The notes under the pieces were generated by a model. That model made no database searches. It saw only the letters and a list, made by a program, of their open reading frames with translations, and was not told the DNA's origin. A stretch of DNA of 5,195 bases from Deltaproteobacteria bacterium (GTDB lineage Bacteria > Myxococcota_A > Polyangia > Haliangiales > Haliangiaceae), in NCBI GenBank assembly GCA_013813945.1, contig JACCQV010000897.1:1-5195 (forward strand). Direction: 5' to 3'. A program made the translations under genes and the position numbers. Shown here in pieces: positions 1-5,195 of this stretch; within the stretch, counting starts at the first letter, position 1, and every line of letters begins with the position of its first letter.

Positions 1-287
1 GCGAACGAGTGATCGACGATCGTCTTGGCCGCGAGGATCTGCTGCTCGTTGTAGTAGAGGTTCGAGATGTGGACGAGGCGCGCGAGCTGCGCCTGCACCC
101 GCTCCGTGAACACCGGATGCGCGTGGCCCAGGCCGCACACCGCGATGCCTGCGGTCATGTCGAGGAACCGCGTGCCCGCGACGTCCCACACCTCGCAGCC
201 CTTGGCGCGCGTGAGCACGATCGGCTGCGGCTTGTTGTTCTTGAGGAGAACCTGGTCGGCGAGAGCAAGAAGCTCAGCTTGCGTCAT
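1..287 (-). CDS. argD: Acetylornithine aminotransferase (N-terminal part, cut by window edge)
   Basis: This is the first 95 codons of a class-III, PLP-dependent aminotransferase of arginine biosynthesis, which converts N-acetylglutamate semialdehyde to N2-acetylornithine in the cytoplasm. The ATG at 287 opens MTQAELLALADQVLLKNN, followed by the family's N-terminal signature: a WDVAGTRFLDMTAGIAV segment (about residues 39-55), GLGHAHP (about 57-63) and HISNLYYNEQQ (about 74-84). The PLP lysine and the rest lie outside the window to the left. It starts 16 bases after the hslU stop on the same strand, so it is probably cotranscribed with hslVU; arg genes next to hslVU are common in deltaproteobacterial-type genomes. 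No strong ribosome binding site is visible before the ATG. Related omega-aminotransferases share this fold, so the exact substrate is inferred from N-terminal similarity and context. Confidence 0.93.
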   Translation of the reverse strand, partial: MTQAELLALADQVLLKNNKPQPIVLTRAKGCEVWDVAGTRFLDMTAGIAVCGLGHAHPVFTERVQAQLARLVHISNLYYNEQQILAAKTIVDHSF

Positions 288-303
288 CCCGCTGCTTGTA
301 CCA

Positions 304-1665
304 CTACAGGATGTAGCGCGTCAGGTCTTCGTCGGCGACCAGCGCGCCGAGTCGCTCGCGCACGTAGGCGGGCGTGATCGGGATGGTCTGCACCCCGATA
401 TCGGGCGCGTTGTAGAGCAGATCGTCGAGCAGCCGCTCCAGCACGGTGTGCAGCCGGCGGGCTCCGATGTCGTTGGTGCGGCGATTGACGTCCGCCGCGA
501 TCTCCGCGAGCTCCTTCACCGCCTCCGGCGTCCACTGGATGGTGATGCCGTCGGTGAGGAGCAGCGCCGCGTACTGGCGGGTCAGCGCGTTCTGCGGTTC
601 GGTCAGGATCCGCACGAAGTCATCGGCCACCAGCGGGGTCAGCTCGACCCGGATCGGAAACCGGCCCTGCATCTCGGGGATCAGGTCGCTCGGCTTGCTC
701 ATGTGGAACGCGCCGGCCGCGATGAACAGCACGTGGTCGGTACGCACGGGCCCGTACTTCGTGGTCACCGTCGAACCTTCGACGATCGGCAGCAGATCGC
801 GCTGCACTCCTTCGCGCGAGATGTCGCCACCGTGGCGATCGCGATTCGTCGCGATCTTGTCGATCTCGTCGATGAACACGATGCCCGCGTTCTCCGCCCG
901 GCGGACGGCTTCGCGGGTCGCGGCCTCGTGATCGATCAGCTTCTCGACCTCCTGCGTCGTCAGCGCGACCCACGCCTGCGGCACCTTGAGCTTCTGGCGC
1001 TTCGTCTTGCGGTTGAACGATCCGAACATCTCCTTGAGCCCGCTGAGCGCGTTCTCGTCCATGCCCGGCTGCCCGCCGAGCACCGACATCAGCGGATTCG
1101 CGTCGTCGGCCATCTCGATCTCGACCTCGCGGTCATCGAGCCGACCATCGCGCAGCATCGTGCGCAGCTTCTCGCGCGTGGCATCGCTGCCGACCGCGGC
1201 GGGCTCGTCCGGACGGTCGGTGAACGAGCGGCCACCAGCGCGCGGCAGCAGCAAGTCGAGGATTCGCTCCTCCGCGGCTTCCTTGGCGCGCGGCCGGACC
1301 TTCGCGGCTTCCTCGTCGCGCACGAGCTTGACCGCGACCTCGACGAGATCGCGAACGATCGAATCCACATCGCGACCGACGTAGCCGACCTCGGTGAACT
1401 TGCTCGCCTCGACCTTGAGGAACGGTGCGCGCGCGAGGCGAGCGAGCCGCCGGGCGATCTCGGTCTTCCCGACGCCGGTCGGTCCGATCATGATGATGTT
1501 CTTCGGCGCGATCTCGTCGCGCAGATCACCAGGCACCTGTTGCCGGCGCCAGCGGTTGCGCAGCGCGACGGCAACCGCGCGCTTGGCATCGCGCTGGCCG
1601 ACGACGTAGCGATCGAGCTCTTCGACGATCTTCGCGGGCGTCAGGTCCGTCTCGGCCATCGTCAC
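304..1665 (-). CDS. hslU: ATP-dependent protease ATPase subunit HslU (ClpY)
   Basis: HslU is the AAA+ hexameric unfoldase that feeds substrates into the HslV peptidase in the cytoplasm. The 453-residue product is close to the family length (E. coli 443). Visible in order: N-terminal VGQRDAKRAVAVALRNRWRR (about 22-41), Walker A GPTGVGKT (61-68), pore loop GYVGRD (94-99), a charged, variable I-domain (about 112-235), Walker B GIVFIDEIDK (261-270), MQGRFPIRVEL (332-342), a sensor-2 type GARRL (401-405) and the C-terminal YIL that inserts into HslV pockets. The GTG at 1665 is chosen because a GAGGAG lies 8 bases upstream; an ATG two codons in (1659) is the alternative, with 14-base spacing. The GTG start overlaps the hslV stop as GTGA, implying translational coupling. 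The stop is TAG at 304-306. Confidence 0.98.
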   Translation of the reverse strand: MTMAETDLTPAKIVEELDRYVVGQRDAKRAVAVALRNRWRRQQVPGDLRDEIAPKNIIMIGPTGVGKTEIARRLARLARAPFLKVEASKFTEVGYVGRDVDSIVRDLVEVAVKLVRDEEAAKVRPRAKEAAEERILDLLLPRAGGRSFTDRPDEPAAVGSDATREKLRTMLRDGRLDDREVEIEMADDANPLMSVLGGQPGMDENALSGLKEMFGSFNRKTKRQKLKVPQAWVALTTQEVEKLIDHEAATREAVRRAENAGIVFIDEIDKIATNRDRHGGDISREGVQRDLLPIVEGSTVTTKYGPVRTDHVLFIAAGAFHMSKPSDLIPEMQGRFPIRVELTPLVADDFVRILTEPQNALTRQYAALLLTDGITIQWTPEAVKELAEIAADVNRRTNDIGARRLHTVLERLLDDLLYNAPDIGVQTIPITPAYVRERLGALVADEDLTRYIL

Positions 1666-2207
1666 GAAGCGAGCTCCTCGATCGTCAGGTTTGCGTTCGT
1701 GTAAATACAGATCTCGGAGGCGAGCAGCATCGACGTCTCGACGATCTGGCGAGCCGGCATCTCGGTATGGCGAAACAGAGCGCGGGCCGCGGCCAGCGCG
1801 TAGCTGCCACCCGAGCCGATCGCACAGACGCCGTCGTCAGGCTCGATCACGTCACCCGTGCCCGACAGGATGAACGTCGCCTCCGCGTCAGCGACGACGA
1901 GCATCGCTTCGAGTCGTCGCAGCGCGCGATCCGTGCGCCACTCCTTCGCGAGCTCCACCGCCGCGCGACGCAGGGGGCTGCGTTGCTCGCGGAGCTTCTC
2001 GTCGAGCCGCTCGAACAGGGCCATCCCATCCGCGGCGGACCCGGCGAAGCCGCCGATCGCCCGGCCCTCACCGAGCCGGCGCACCTTGCGCGCGCCGCCC
2101 TTGACCACGGTATTTCCCAGGGTGACCTGGCCATCGCCTGCGACGACCACCGAGTTACCGCGGCGGACCGAGAGGATCGTCGTCGAGTGAATCTCCGGGG
2201 TCTTCAC
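1662..2207 (-). CDS. hslV: ATP-dependent protease proteolytic subunit HslV (ClpQ)
   Basis: HslV is the N-terminal threonine peptidase that forms a double hexameric ring and degrades proteins unfolded by HslU. From the GTG at 2207 the product is 181 residues (E. coli 176). An eight-residue leader MKTPEIHS precedes TTILSVRRG, so the catalytic Thr would be residue 9 and must be exposed by processing. In mature numbering the expected residues are present: AGDGQVTLG (15-23), Lys33, Gly45 in the GGFAG segment, and GSGG at 123-126; the protein ends near YTNANLTIEELAS. The reading frame stays open upstream to a GTG at 2312, but that extension encodes a remnant of xerC and would bury the catalytic Thr, so it is rejected as the start. 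No good ribosome binding site precedes 2207. The stop overlaps the hslU start. Confidence 0.97.
   Translation of the reverse strand: MKTPEIHSTTILSVRRGNSVVVAGDGQVTLGNTVVKGGARKVRRLGEGRAIGGFAGSAADGMALFERLDEKLREQRSPLRRAAVELAKEWRTDRALRRLEAMLVVADAEATFILSGTGDVIEPDDGVCAIGSGGSYALAAARALFRHTEMPARQIVETSMLLASEICIYTNANLTIEELAS
1674..1679 (-). promoter_or_regulatory. Ribosome binding site of hslU inside the end of hslV
   Basis: GAGGAG on the minus strand lies within the last codons of hslV, 8 bases before the GTG at 1665 and 14 before the ATG at 1659. The spacing favours the GTG as the hslU start. Confidence 0.6.
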
Positions 2208-2208
2208 C

Positions 2209-2261
2209 GCTGCTTGGTAGCACGGGCGGTCACGTGGCGTCAGCGCCGCAGCGTGAACGAC
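2209..2261. repeat. 53-base direct repeat, hslV-side copy
   Basis: This segment matches 2987-3039 without gaps at 44 of 53 positions, in the same orientation. The invariant core is the 17 bases at 2233-2249 (cgtggcgtcagcgccgc). The core holds a small inverted repeat, ggcg-tcag-cgcc. The copy ends directly at the hslV start, while its partner lies just upstream of the Uma2-type gene. The pair therefore brackets that gene and looks like duplicated xerC-hslV spacer DNA. Confidence 0.88.
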
Positions 2262-2265
2262 GGGT

Positions 2266-2308
2266 GACAGCAGCTCAGGGCCCTCGTCGAGCGGGTGCGT
2301 CGCGAACG
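2266..2308 (-). pseudogene. Remnant of the xerC 3' coding region
   Basis: These 43 bases match xerC positions 3230-3272 at 36 of 43 positions with no gaps. On the minus strand, in the frame that runs open into hslV, they encode FATHPLDEGPELLS, against FATHLLDEGADLLS in XerC (residues about 266-279). The fragment lacks the XerC catalytic His286 and Tyr295 and stops abruptly about four bases before the 53-base repeat. In the intact locus the two corresponding segments are about 190 bases apart, so about 186 bases are missing here. It has no function as protein; it is a scar of duplication and deletion. Coincidental similarity is unlikely because the nucleotide match is collinear and the neighbouring repeat is duplicated too. 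Confidence 0.75.
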
Positions 2309-2356
2309 TCACGGTCGACGGCGGTCGGTATCACATCGATCTCGATCCACCCCTGG

Positions 2357-2944
2357 CTACCGCACCGCGGGCGTCGTCCACAGCCCGGCGAGGTCAAGCT
2401 CGATCGCCGCGAACGGCTCGGCACGAACGCATACATCGCCCTCATAAATCCTGACGTTGCGCCAGCGCCGTTGATCGTCCAGCGCGTGGACCTCGAGCGA
2501 CTTTGCGATCGGATCGATCAACCAGACGTGACCGACGCCGTGCGCGGCATAGATCGGCAGCTTTTTCGTGCGATCGATCGTTTCGGTCGACCTGGACAAC
2601 ACCTCGCAGATCCAGTCGGGTGCCAACGTAAAGTGCGCCAGCTCGGGAAGCGTGGGCATACGTTCGACGCGCCAGCCCGCGAGATCGGGAGAGATCGGCT
2701 CCTGCGCGACCAGCTGCAGCTCGGGCTCATCGAGGATCCACCAGCCACCCGGTCCGCCGCGCCCGCGCTGGAAGGCACCATTGAGCTCGCCGCCGAGCAC
2801 GCTCGTCGCGTTGGCGTGGCGTGGCGCCGGGCGTGGCGAGACGTACAGCGTGCCATCGATGATCTCGGCGCGCTGGTCCTCGGGCACGGCAATGTAAGCG
2901 TCGTACAGCGCCTGCCGGCGGTCCGGTTTTGCTGACGTTGCCAT
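2357..2944 (-). CDS. Uma2-family (DUF820) PD-(D/E)XK nuclease-like protein
   Basis: The 195-residue product fits the Uma2/DUF820 family, whose members have a restriction-endonuclease fold and mostly unknown roles; many occur in multiple copies in cyanobacteria and myxobacteria. Features visible in order: a helical N-terminus, RAEIIDGTLYVSPRP (about 25-39, Glu27 typical of the family), a His at 43, PDLAGWR (86-92, putative metal-binding Asp87), PDWICEVLS (109-117, Glu114), a D-R-T-K-K segment (124-128), then Y132 and GVGHVWLIDP (136-145). The acidic residues expected of the nuclease core all appear intact, so it need not be a dead gene. The ATG at 2944 follows only a weak GGA. It lies between xerC and hslV in the same orientation, with spacers of 146 and 149 bases, and is bracketed by a duplicated segment, which suggests it arrived as an insertion. 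Its activity and target are unknown. Confidence 0.85.
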   Translation of the reverse strand: MATSAKPDRRQALYDAYIAVPEDQRAEIIDGTLYVSPRPAPRHANATSVLGGELNGAFQRGRGGPGGWWILDEPELQLVAQEPISPDLAGWRVERMPTLPELAHFTLAPDWICEVLSRSTETIDRTKKLPIYAAHGVGHVWLIDPIAKSLEVHALDDQRRWRNVRIYEGDVCVRAEPFAAIELDLAGLWTTPAVR

Positions 2945-2986
2945 CGGTTCCAGGTTAGCACGAGCATCGCATCCCGCCCCCGCGTC

Positions 2987-3039
2987 GCTGCTGGGTCACA
3001 CGGCCGGTCGCGTGGCGTCAGCGCCGCGGGATGCACGAC
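2987..3039. repeat. 53-base direct repeat, xerC-side copy
   Basis: Partner of 2209-2261, offset by 778 bases, 44 of 53 positions identical, core at 3011-3027. It lies 51 bases beyond the xerC stop codon. The inverted repeat in the core can be extended here to seven pairs including one G-T wobble (3011-3028); the opposite-strand transcript would carry a C-A mismatch, so it is not a convincing terminator for xerC. Confidence 0.88.
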
Positions 3040-3090
3040 TCCTGGACCACGACGGCGTCGCCGCTGCCCGCCGCCCCTCTGGCTTCGGGA

Positions 3091-4065
3091 TCACGGTTTG
3101 AGCCGGCTCGCGCGCGCCTTGGCCATCTTGTCATGCGCGTCGTCGTAGACCTCCTGCAGGTGCTGGAGCGACACCTTCGTATAGATCTGCGTCGACGACA
3201 GGCTCGCGTGCCCGAGCAGCTCCTGGATCGAGAGCAGATCGGCCCCCTCGTCGAGCAGGTGGGTCGCGAACGAGTGGCGGAGTGCGTGCGGCGTCGCGTC
3301 GGCATGCACCCCGCCCGCGATCGTCCACTGCTTGACCATGCGTTGCACGGAGCGCGGAGTGAGTCGTGATCCGCCCGCGCTCAGGAACACCGCCTTGCTG
3401 GAGCCGAGCTGCCCGCGCTCCTTCACGTAGGCGACGAGCGCGTCATCCGCTTGCTCGCCGATCGGGACCTGGCGTGACTTACTGCCCTTGCCGTGCCGGA
3501 CGATCAACATCGGCGCGACGAACCGTGCACGATCAATGTCATCGAGATCGATGTCGCAGAGCTCGGAGACGCGCAGCCCCGTGCCGTACAGCAGCTCGAG
3601 CATCGCGGTGTCGCGCAGCCGCAGGATCTTCTGGCGTGCCTCCTCGGTCGCGGACAGCCGGCGATGGCTCGTCCGTCCGGTGATGCCAGGGGCCTCGACC
3701 AGCAGCGCCGCGTCTTCCTTCCCCAGCGCGCGCGGCAGCGGCTTGCCCTTCTTCGGACCGCGGATCGCGGCAGCGGGATTGCCGGCGATCACGCCGCGCT
3801 TGACCAGGAACCGAAAGAACGCGCGCGCGCTCGACAGCTTGCGCCCGATGGTCGCGGGCCCGTTGGTACCAAACAGCGCGGCGAGCTGGCTGCGCACGTC
3901 GATCGCCGAGAGCTTCGCGAGCGCGACGTCCTTGCCGCGCTTCTCCCGCAGGTGCTCCCGGAGTGCCGCGCAATCCCGCAGGTAGACCTCGACCGTGCGC
4001 GGCGAGTAGTTCCGCTCGATCGCGAGATACGTGCGGAAGGCGCCGAGCGCGCTGTCCCAGTCCAT
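3091..4065 (-). CDS. xerC: Tyrosine recombinase XerC
   Basis: XerC is a site-specific tyrosine recombinase that, with XerD, acts at dif to resolve chromosome dimers. The 324-residue product has an N-terminal SAM-like core-binding domain (about 5-100; IERNYSPRTVEVYLRD at 16-31 is typical) and a C-terminal catalytic domain. All catalytic residues are visible: Arg165 in TGLRVSEL, Lys193 in HGKGSKSR, His260 and Arg263 in HALRHSFATH, His286 in LLGHASLSS, and nucleophile Tyr295 in QIYTKV. The ATG at 4065 is chosen because it gives the usual MDWDSALGAFRTYL beginning; the frame stays open to 4950, but that part is antisense to another gene and has no family similarity. The linker between domains, about 127-148 (basic, Thr/Ser/Arg-rich), seems somewhat longer than usual. 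Placement just upstream of hslVU supports XerC rather than XerD or a phage integrase. Confidence 0.95.
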   Translation of the reverse strand: MDWDSALGAFRTYLAIERNYSPRTVEVYLRDCAALREHLREKRGKDVALAKLSAIDVRSQLAALFGTNGPATIGRKLSSARAFFRFLVKRGVIAGNPAAAIRGPKKGKPLPRALGKEDAALLVEAPGITGRTSHRRLSATEEARQKILRLRDTAMLELLYGTGLRVSELCDIDLDDIDRARFVAPMLIVRHGKGSKSRQVPIGEQADDALVAYVKERGQLGSSKAVFLSAGGSRLTPRSVQRMVKQWTIAGGVHADATPHALRHSFATHLLDEGADLLSIQELLGHASLSSTQIYTKVSLQHLQEVYDDAHDKMAKARASRLKP

Positions 4066-4122
4066 TCCCCGAGGATCGATCGGCCACGGTGCAGATGCGA
4101 GTTTTCGCGCTACCCTGGAGGT

Positions 4123-4623
4123 GTGCCCGTTCCGTGGCTCGCTGTGATGGCAATCGGCGCGACCGTTGGCTTCGCGAAGAAGCTCTACGCCCGCCACCGG
4201 CACGGCAACGAGATCGCGGTGATCCTCCACGATCCCCCCGAGGTCCGCACCCTCGCGAGCTTTCGCCTCGCCGACCCGACGTGGACCCGCGACCTCCTGT
4301 CGAGCCTCGCCGGCGCACTGTCGCCCGACATCGATAGCTGGGTCGTCGAAGGTGACGTGGTCCGCGCCCGCCGCCCGGGCACGCAGCACGACATCGAGGT
4401 CCTGCGACTCGTATCCCGTGGCGAAGGGCTGTACACCCTCGAGCTCACGCGCGCGTGGACGGGCGCGGATCTGGGAGAGCCCACACGGTCGCTGCTCGTG
4501 AGGTTGCACGATGCGCTGATCCGGCATGCCGTAGTCTCGGACGTCGGCTGGCACTGGCGGCAAGATCGCGCGCTCGCCGTCGGGCACCCGCTGCCCGTCG
4601 CGCCGGATCTCGTGGCGACCTAG
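4123..4623 (+). CDS. Unrecognised protein, possible N-terminal membrane anchor
   Basis: I do not recognise this family. The frame encodes 166 residues from a GTG at 4123 or 158 from the ATG at 4147. The beginning, PWLAVMAIGATVGFA, is short and hydrophobic and is followed by a basic stretch KKLYARHRHG, which would fit a weak membrane anchor or signal-like segment. The rest looks soluble, with alternating strands and helices: EIAVILHDPPEVRTLASFRLADP, WTRDLLSSLAGALSPDIDSWVVEGD, YTLELTRAWTG, then a Trp-rich GWHWRQD near the C-terminus. There is no Cys or obvious catalytic motif. GGAGG at 4117-4121 is too close to the GTG and 25 bases from the ATG, so the start is uncertain; TACCCT at 4111-4116 could be a -10 for a leaderless message. 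It is divergent from xerC with 57 bases between. Codon composition matches its neighbours, and the opposite strand codes nothing recognisable, which supports this strand. Confidence 0.72.
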   Translation: MPVPWLAVMAIGATVGFAKKLYARHRHGNEIAVILHDPPEVRTLASFRLADPTWTRDLLSSLAGALSPDIDSWVVEGDVVRARRPGTQHDIEVLRLVSRGEGLYTLELTRAWTGADLGEPTRSLLVRLHDALIRHAVVSDVGWHWRQDRALAVGHPLPVAPDLVAT

Positions 4624-4689
4624 CTCGCACGGGCGCGGCGTGTGCCACCGGGTTCGTCCTCTCGCGCTGCGTCGGCGCGCGGATGCGCC

Positions 4690-4725
4690 GGAGGGTGAGC
4701 CGCCAAGAACGCCAAGGGCGCCAAG
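4690..4725 (+). repeat. CTTGGCG-type repeat, unit A
   Basis: This 36-base unit consists of ggagggtgagccgcc followed by 9-base steps of the form cgccaagaa. Its reverse complement matches 4883-4918 at 34 of 36 positions, so A and C could form a long stem around a 157-base loop. Confidence 0.88.
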
Positions 4726-4793
4726 AAGAGGGTTCTTGTGTGCGCGTGGGAGGCCAGGCCAGGGCCATGCGCTTGGCACGCGCGTCGGAGTCG

Positions 4794-4832
4794 GAGCCGC
4801 CGAGAACGCCAAGGGCGCCAAGAGTGCCAAGA
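4794..4832 (+). repeat. CTTGGCG-type repeat, unit B
   Basis: Positions 4794-4822 match unit A (4697-4725) at 28 of 29 positions in the same orientation. B lacks the gagggt beginning and has one extra 9-base step (gtgccaaga) at its end. Confidence 0.85.
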
Positions 4833-4882
4833 GAGGGATCGGCTTTGCGGGCGCGGGAGCTCCCCAGCACACTTCATTTCTG

Positions 4883-4918
4883 CTTGGCGTTCTTGGCGTT
4901 CTTGGCGGCTCACCCTCC
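4883..4918 (-). repeat. CTTGGCG-type repeat, unit C (inverted)
   Basis: Inverted relative to units A and B. It has three CTTGGCG steps at 9-base spacing, then ggctcaccctcc. Together with flanking bases (4879-4919) it matches unit D at 40 of 41 positions. Confidence 0.9.
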
Positions 4919-4971
4919 GAGCACAAGCTCCACGACACGCACCACGGCACACGCCTCGTCGCTCACCTCTG

Positions 4972-5007
4972 CTTGGCGTTCTTGGCGCTCTTGGCGGCTC
5001 ACCCTCC
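4972..5007 (-). repeat. CTTGGCG-type repeat, unit D (inverted)
   Basis: Direct repeat of unit C at an offset of 89 bases, with a single difference (gcgct for gcgtt). Both are preceded by tctg. Like C it is complementary to A and B, so alternative stems are possible. Confidence 0.9.
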
Positions 5008-5069
5008 GCGACACACGCCCCGTGGCAGACCCGCCCGAGCGTCGAGCCCGAGCACGGCTCCGTGCCGTA

Positions 5070-5195
5070 CTAACCCCAGGGATCGCTTGTGTTGACCTCG
5101 TAGGCGTAGGCGTAGGCGTCTGCGTAGGCGACTCCGAGGCAACCGGCCGAGCCACCGGCCGATACCGGGTCGATGTTCCATTTCCAGACGCTGGA
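5070..5195 (-). CDS. Unrecognised protein, C-terminal 41 residues, ending in an Ala-Tyr repeat
   Basis: The minus-strand frame beginning at 5195 is open for 41 codons to a TAG at 5070-5072. There is no start codon in the window, so only the C-terminus is seen. It reads SSVWKWNIDPVSAGGSAG, then CLGVAYADAYAYAYEV and NTSDPWG. The balanced composition, with Trp, Asn, Asp and Tyr rather than the Arg/Ala/Pro of antisense frames in this DNA, argues it is real. The competing minus-strand frame gives a TPTPTPT run and Arg-rich sequence typical of shadows. The Ala-Tyr tract comes from a GCCTAC hexamer repeat. The family is unknown; a secreted protein, a surface protein tail or a modified-peptide precursor are all possible. 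It converges on the plus-strand gene across the repeat-filled spacer. Confidence 0.65.
   Translation of the reverse strand, partial: SSVWKWNIDPVSAGGSAGCLGVAYADAYAYAYEVNTSDPWG
5100..5129. repeat. Hexamer microsatellite GTAGGC (GCCTAC on the coding strand)
   Basis: Five consecutive six-base units: three perfect gtaggc, one diverged gtctgc, and one more gtaggc. On the minus strand they encode Ala-Tyr dipeptides with one Ala-Asp. Being in register with codons, changes in unit number would lengthen or shorten the Ala-Tyr tract without shifting the frame. Confidence 0.85.

Larger units (their letters stand above)
4624..5069. other. Gene-free spacer between convergent genes, filled with CTTGGCG repeats
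   Basis: This 446-base stretch lies between the plus-strand unknown gene and the minus-strand partial gene, which converge on it. Frames here are open only because of GC content, and they translate to low-complexity peptides such as RQERQERQ or LGVLGVLGG that come from a 9-base DNA period. It holds four repeat units listed separately: two in one orientation, then two inverted. No promoter or conventional U-tailed terminator is evident. Confidence 0.8.

Noticed and set aside
67..1704. 545-codon open frame on the plus strand
   Set aside because: It is antisense to argD and hslU, and its Arg/Asp/Leu/His-rich product is what GC-rich antisense frames give. The minus strand codes clear HslU with all motifs.
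2234..2935. 233-codon plus-strand frame opposite the Uma2-type gene
   Set aside because: The minus-strand product has family motifs in the right order; the plus-strand product is Arg-rich and unlike any family I know.
3011..3028. Rho-independent terminator of xerC
   Set aside because: The stem is short, no T-run follows on the minus strand, and the minus-strand transcript carries a mismatch in the stem.
3493..4122. Upstream extension of the plus-strand unknown gene into xerC
   Set aside because: It is antisense to xerC, with Arg-rich shadow composition. Natural composition begins around 4123.
4066..4122. dif-like recombination site next to xerC
   Set aside because: No pair of XerC/XerD half-sites with the AT-rich centre typical of dif is visible here or elsewhere in the window.
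4066..4950. Long upstream extension of the xerC frame, giving 619 residues
   Set aside because: The extension is antisense to the plus-strand unknown gene and runs through the CTTGGCG repeats; XerC similarity starts at the ATG at 4065.
4690..5007. CRISPR array
   Set aside because: Only four units, in two orientations, with unequal spacing (about 61-71 bases between units) and an internal 9-base period. No cas genes are present.
4910..5155. Minus-strand 81-residue frame with a TPTPTPT run
   Set aside because: It is the alternative reading of the hexamer repeat, continues into Arg-rich low-complexity sequence and the inverted repeats, and competes with the better-composed frame ending at 5070.

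Overview
The window is high-GC bacterial DNA, and both gene order and protein sequences point to a member of the Myxococcota or a related former deltaproteobacterial lineage. The reasons are the order xerC - hslV - hslU - argD on one strand, an HslV beginning with a short propeptide before TTILSVRRG, a Uma2-type nuclease gene, and very strong GC bias that leaves long open frames antisense to real genes. The lineage is an inference from context; no ribosomal or other marker gene is present.

Layout from left to right: the 5' part of argD (minus, runs off the left edge), hslU (minus), hslV (minus, overlapping hslU by four bases), a 149-base spacer holding a decayed piece of xerC and a repeat, a Uma2-family PD-(D/E)XK nuclease-like gene (minus), a second spacer with the matching repeat, xerC (minus), a short divergent spacer, an unrecognised 158-166 residue protein (plus), a 446-base gene-free stretch with four copies of a CTTGGCG-based repeat in inverted arrangement, and finally the 3' end of an unrecognised gene (minus) whose product ends in an Ala-Tyr repeat. 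That last fragment has no start codon inside the window.

The minus-strand genes form a housekeeping cluster: XerC resolves chromosome dimers, HslV and HslU form an ATP-dependent two-part protease, and ArgD is an arginine-biosynthesis aminotransferase. The most interesting structure is where the Uma2 gene sits. It interrupts the xerC-hslV junction and is flanked by two diverged copies of the same DNA. A 53-base direct repeat (44/53 identical) lies on each side. Next to the hslV-side copy is a 43-base remnant of the xerC coding end (36/43 identical to 3230-3272). The near-equal identity of the two segments suggests a single duplication of about 286 bases accompanying arrival of the gene, followed by decay and a deletion of roughly 186 bases in the hslV-side copy. 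This resembles insertion with a long target duplication.

The right end is accessory or poorly conserved: two convergent unknown genes separated by a repeat cluster that could fold into a long hairpin, and a protein tail with several Tyr-x-Tyr motifs.
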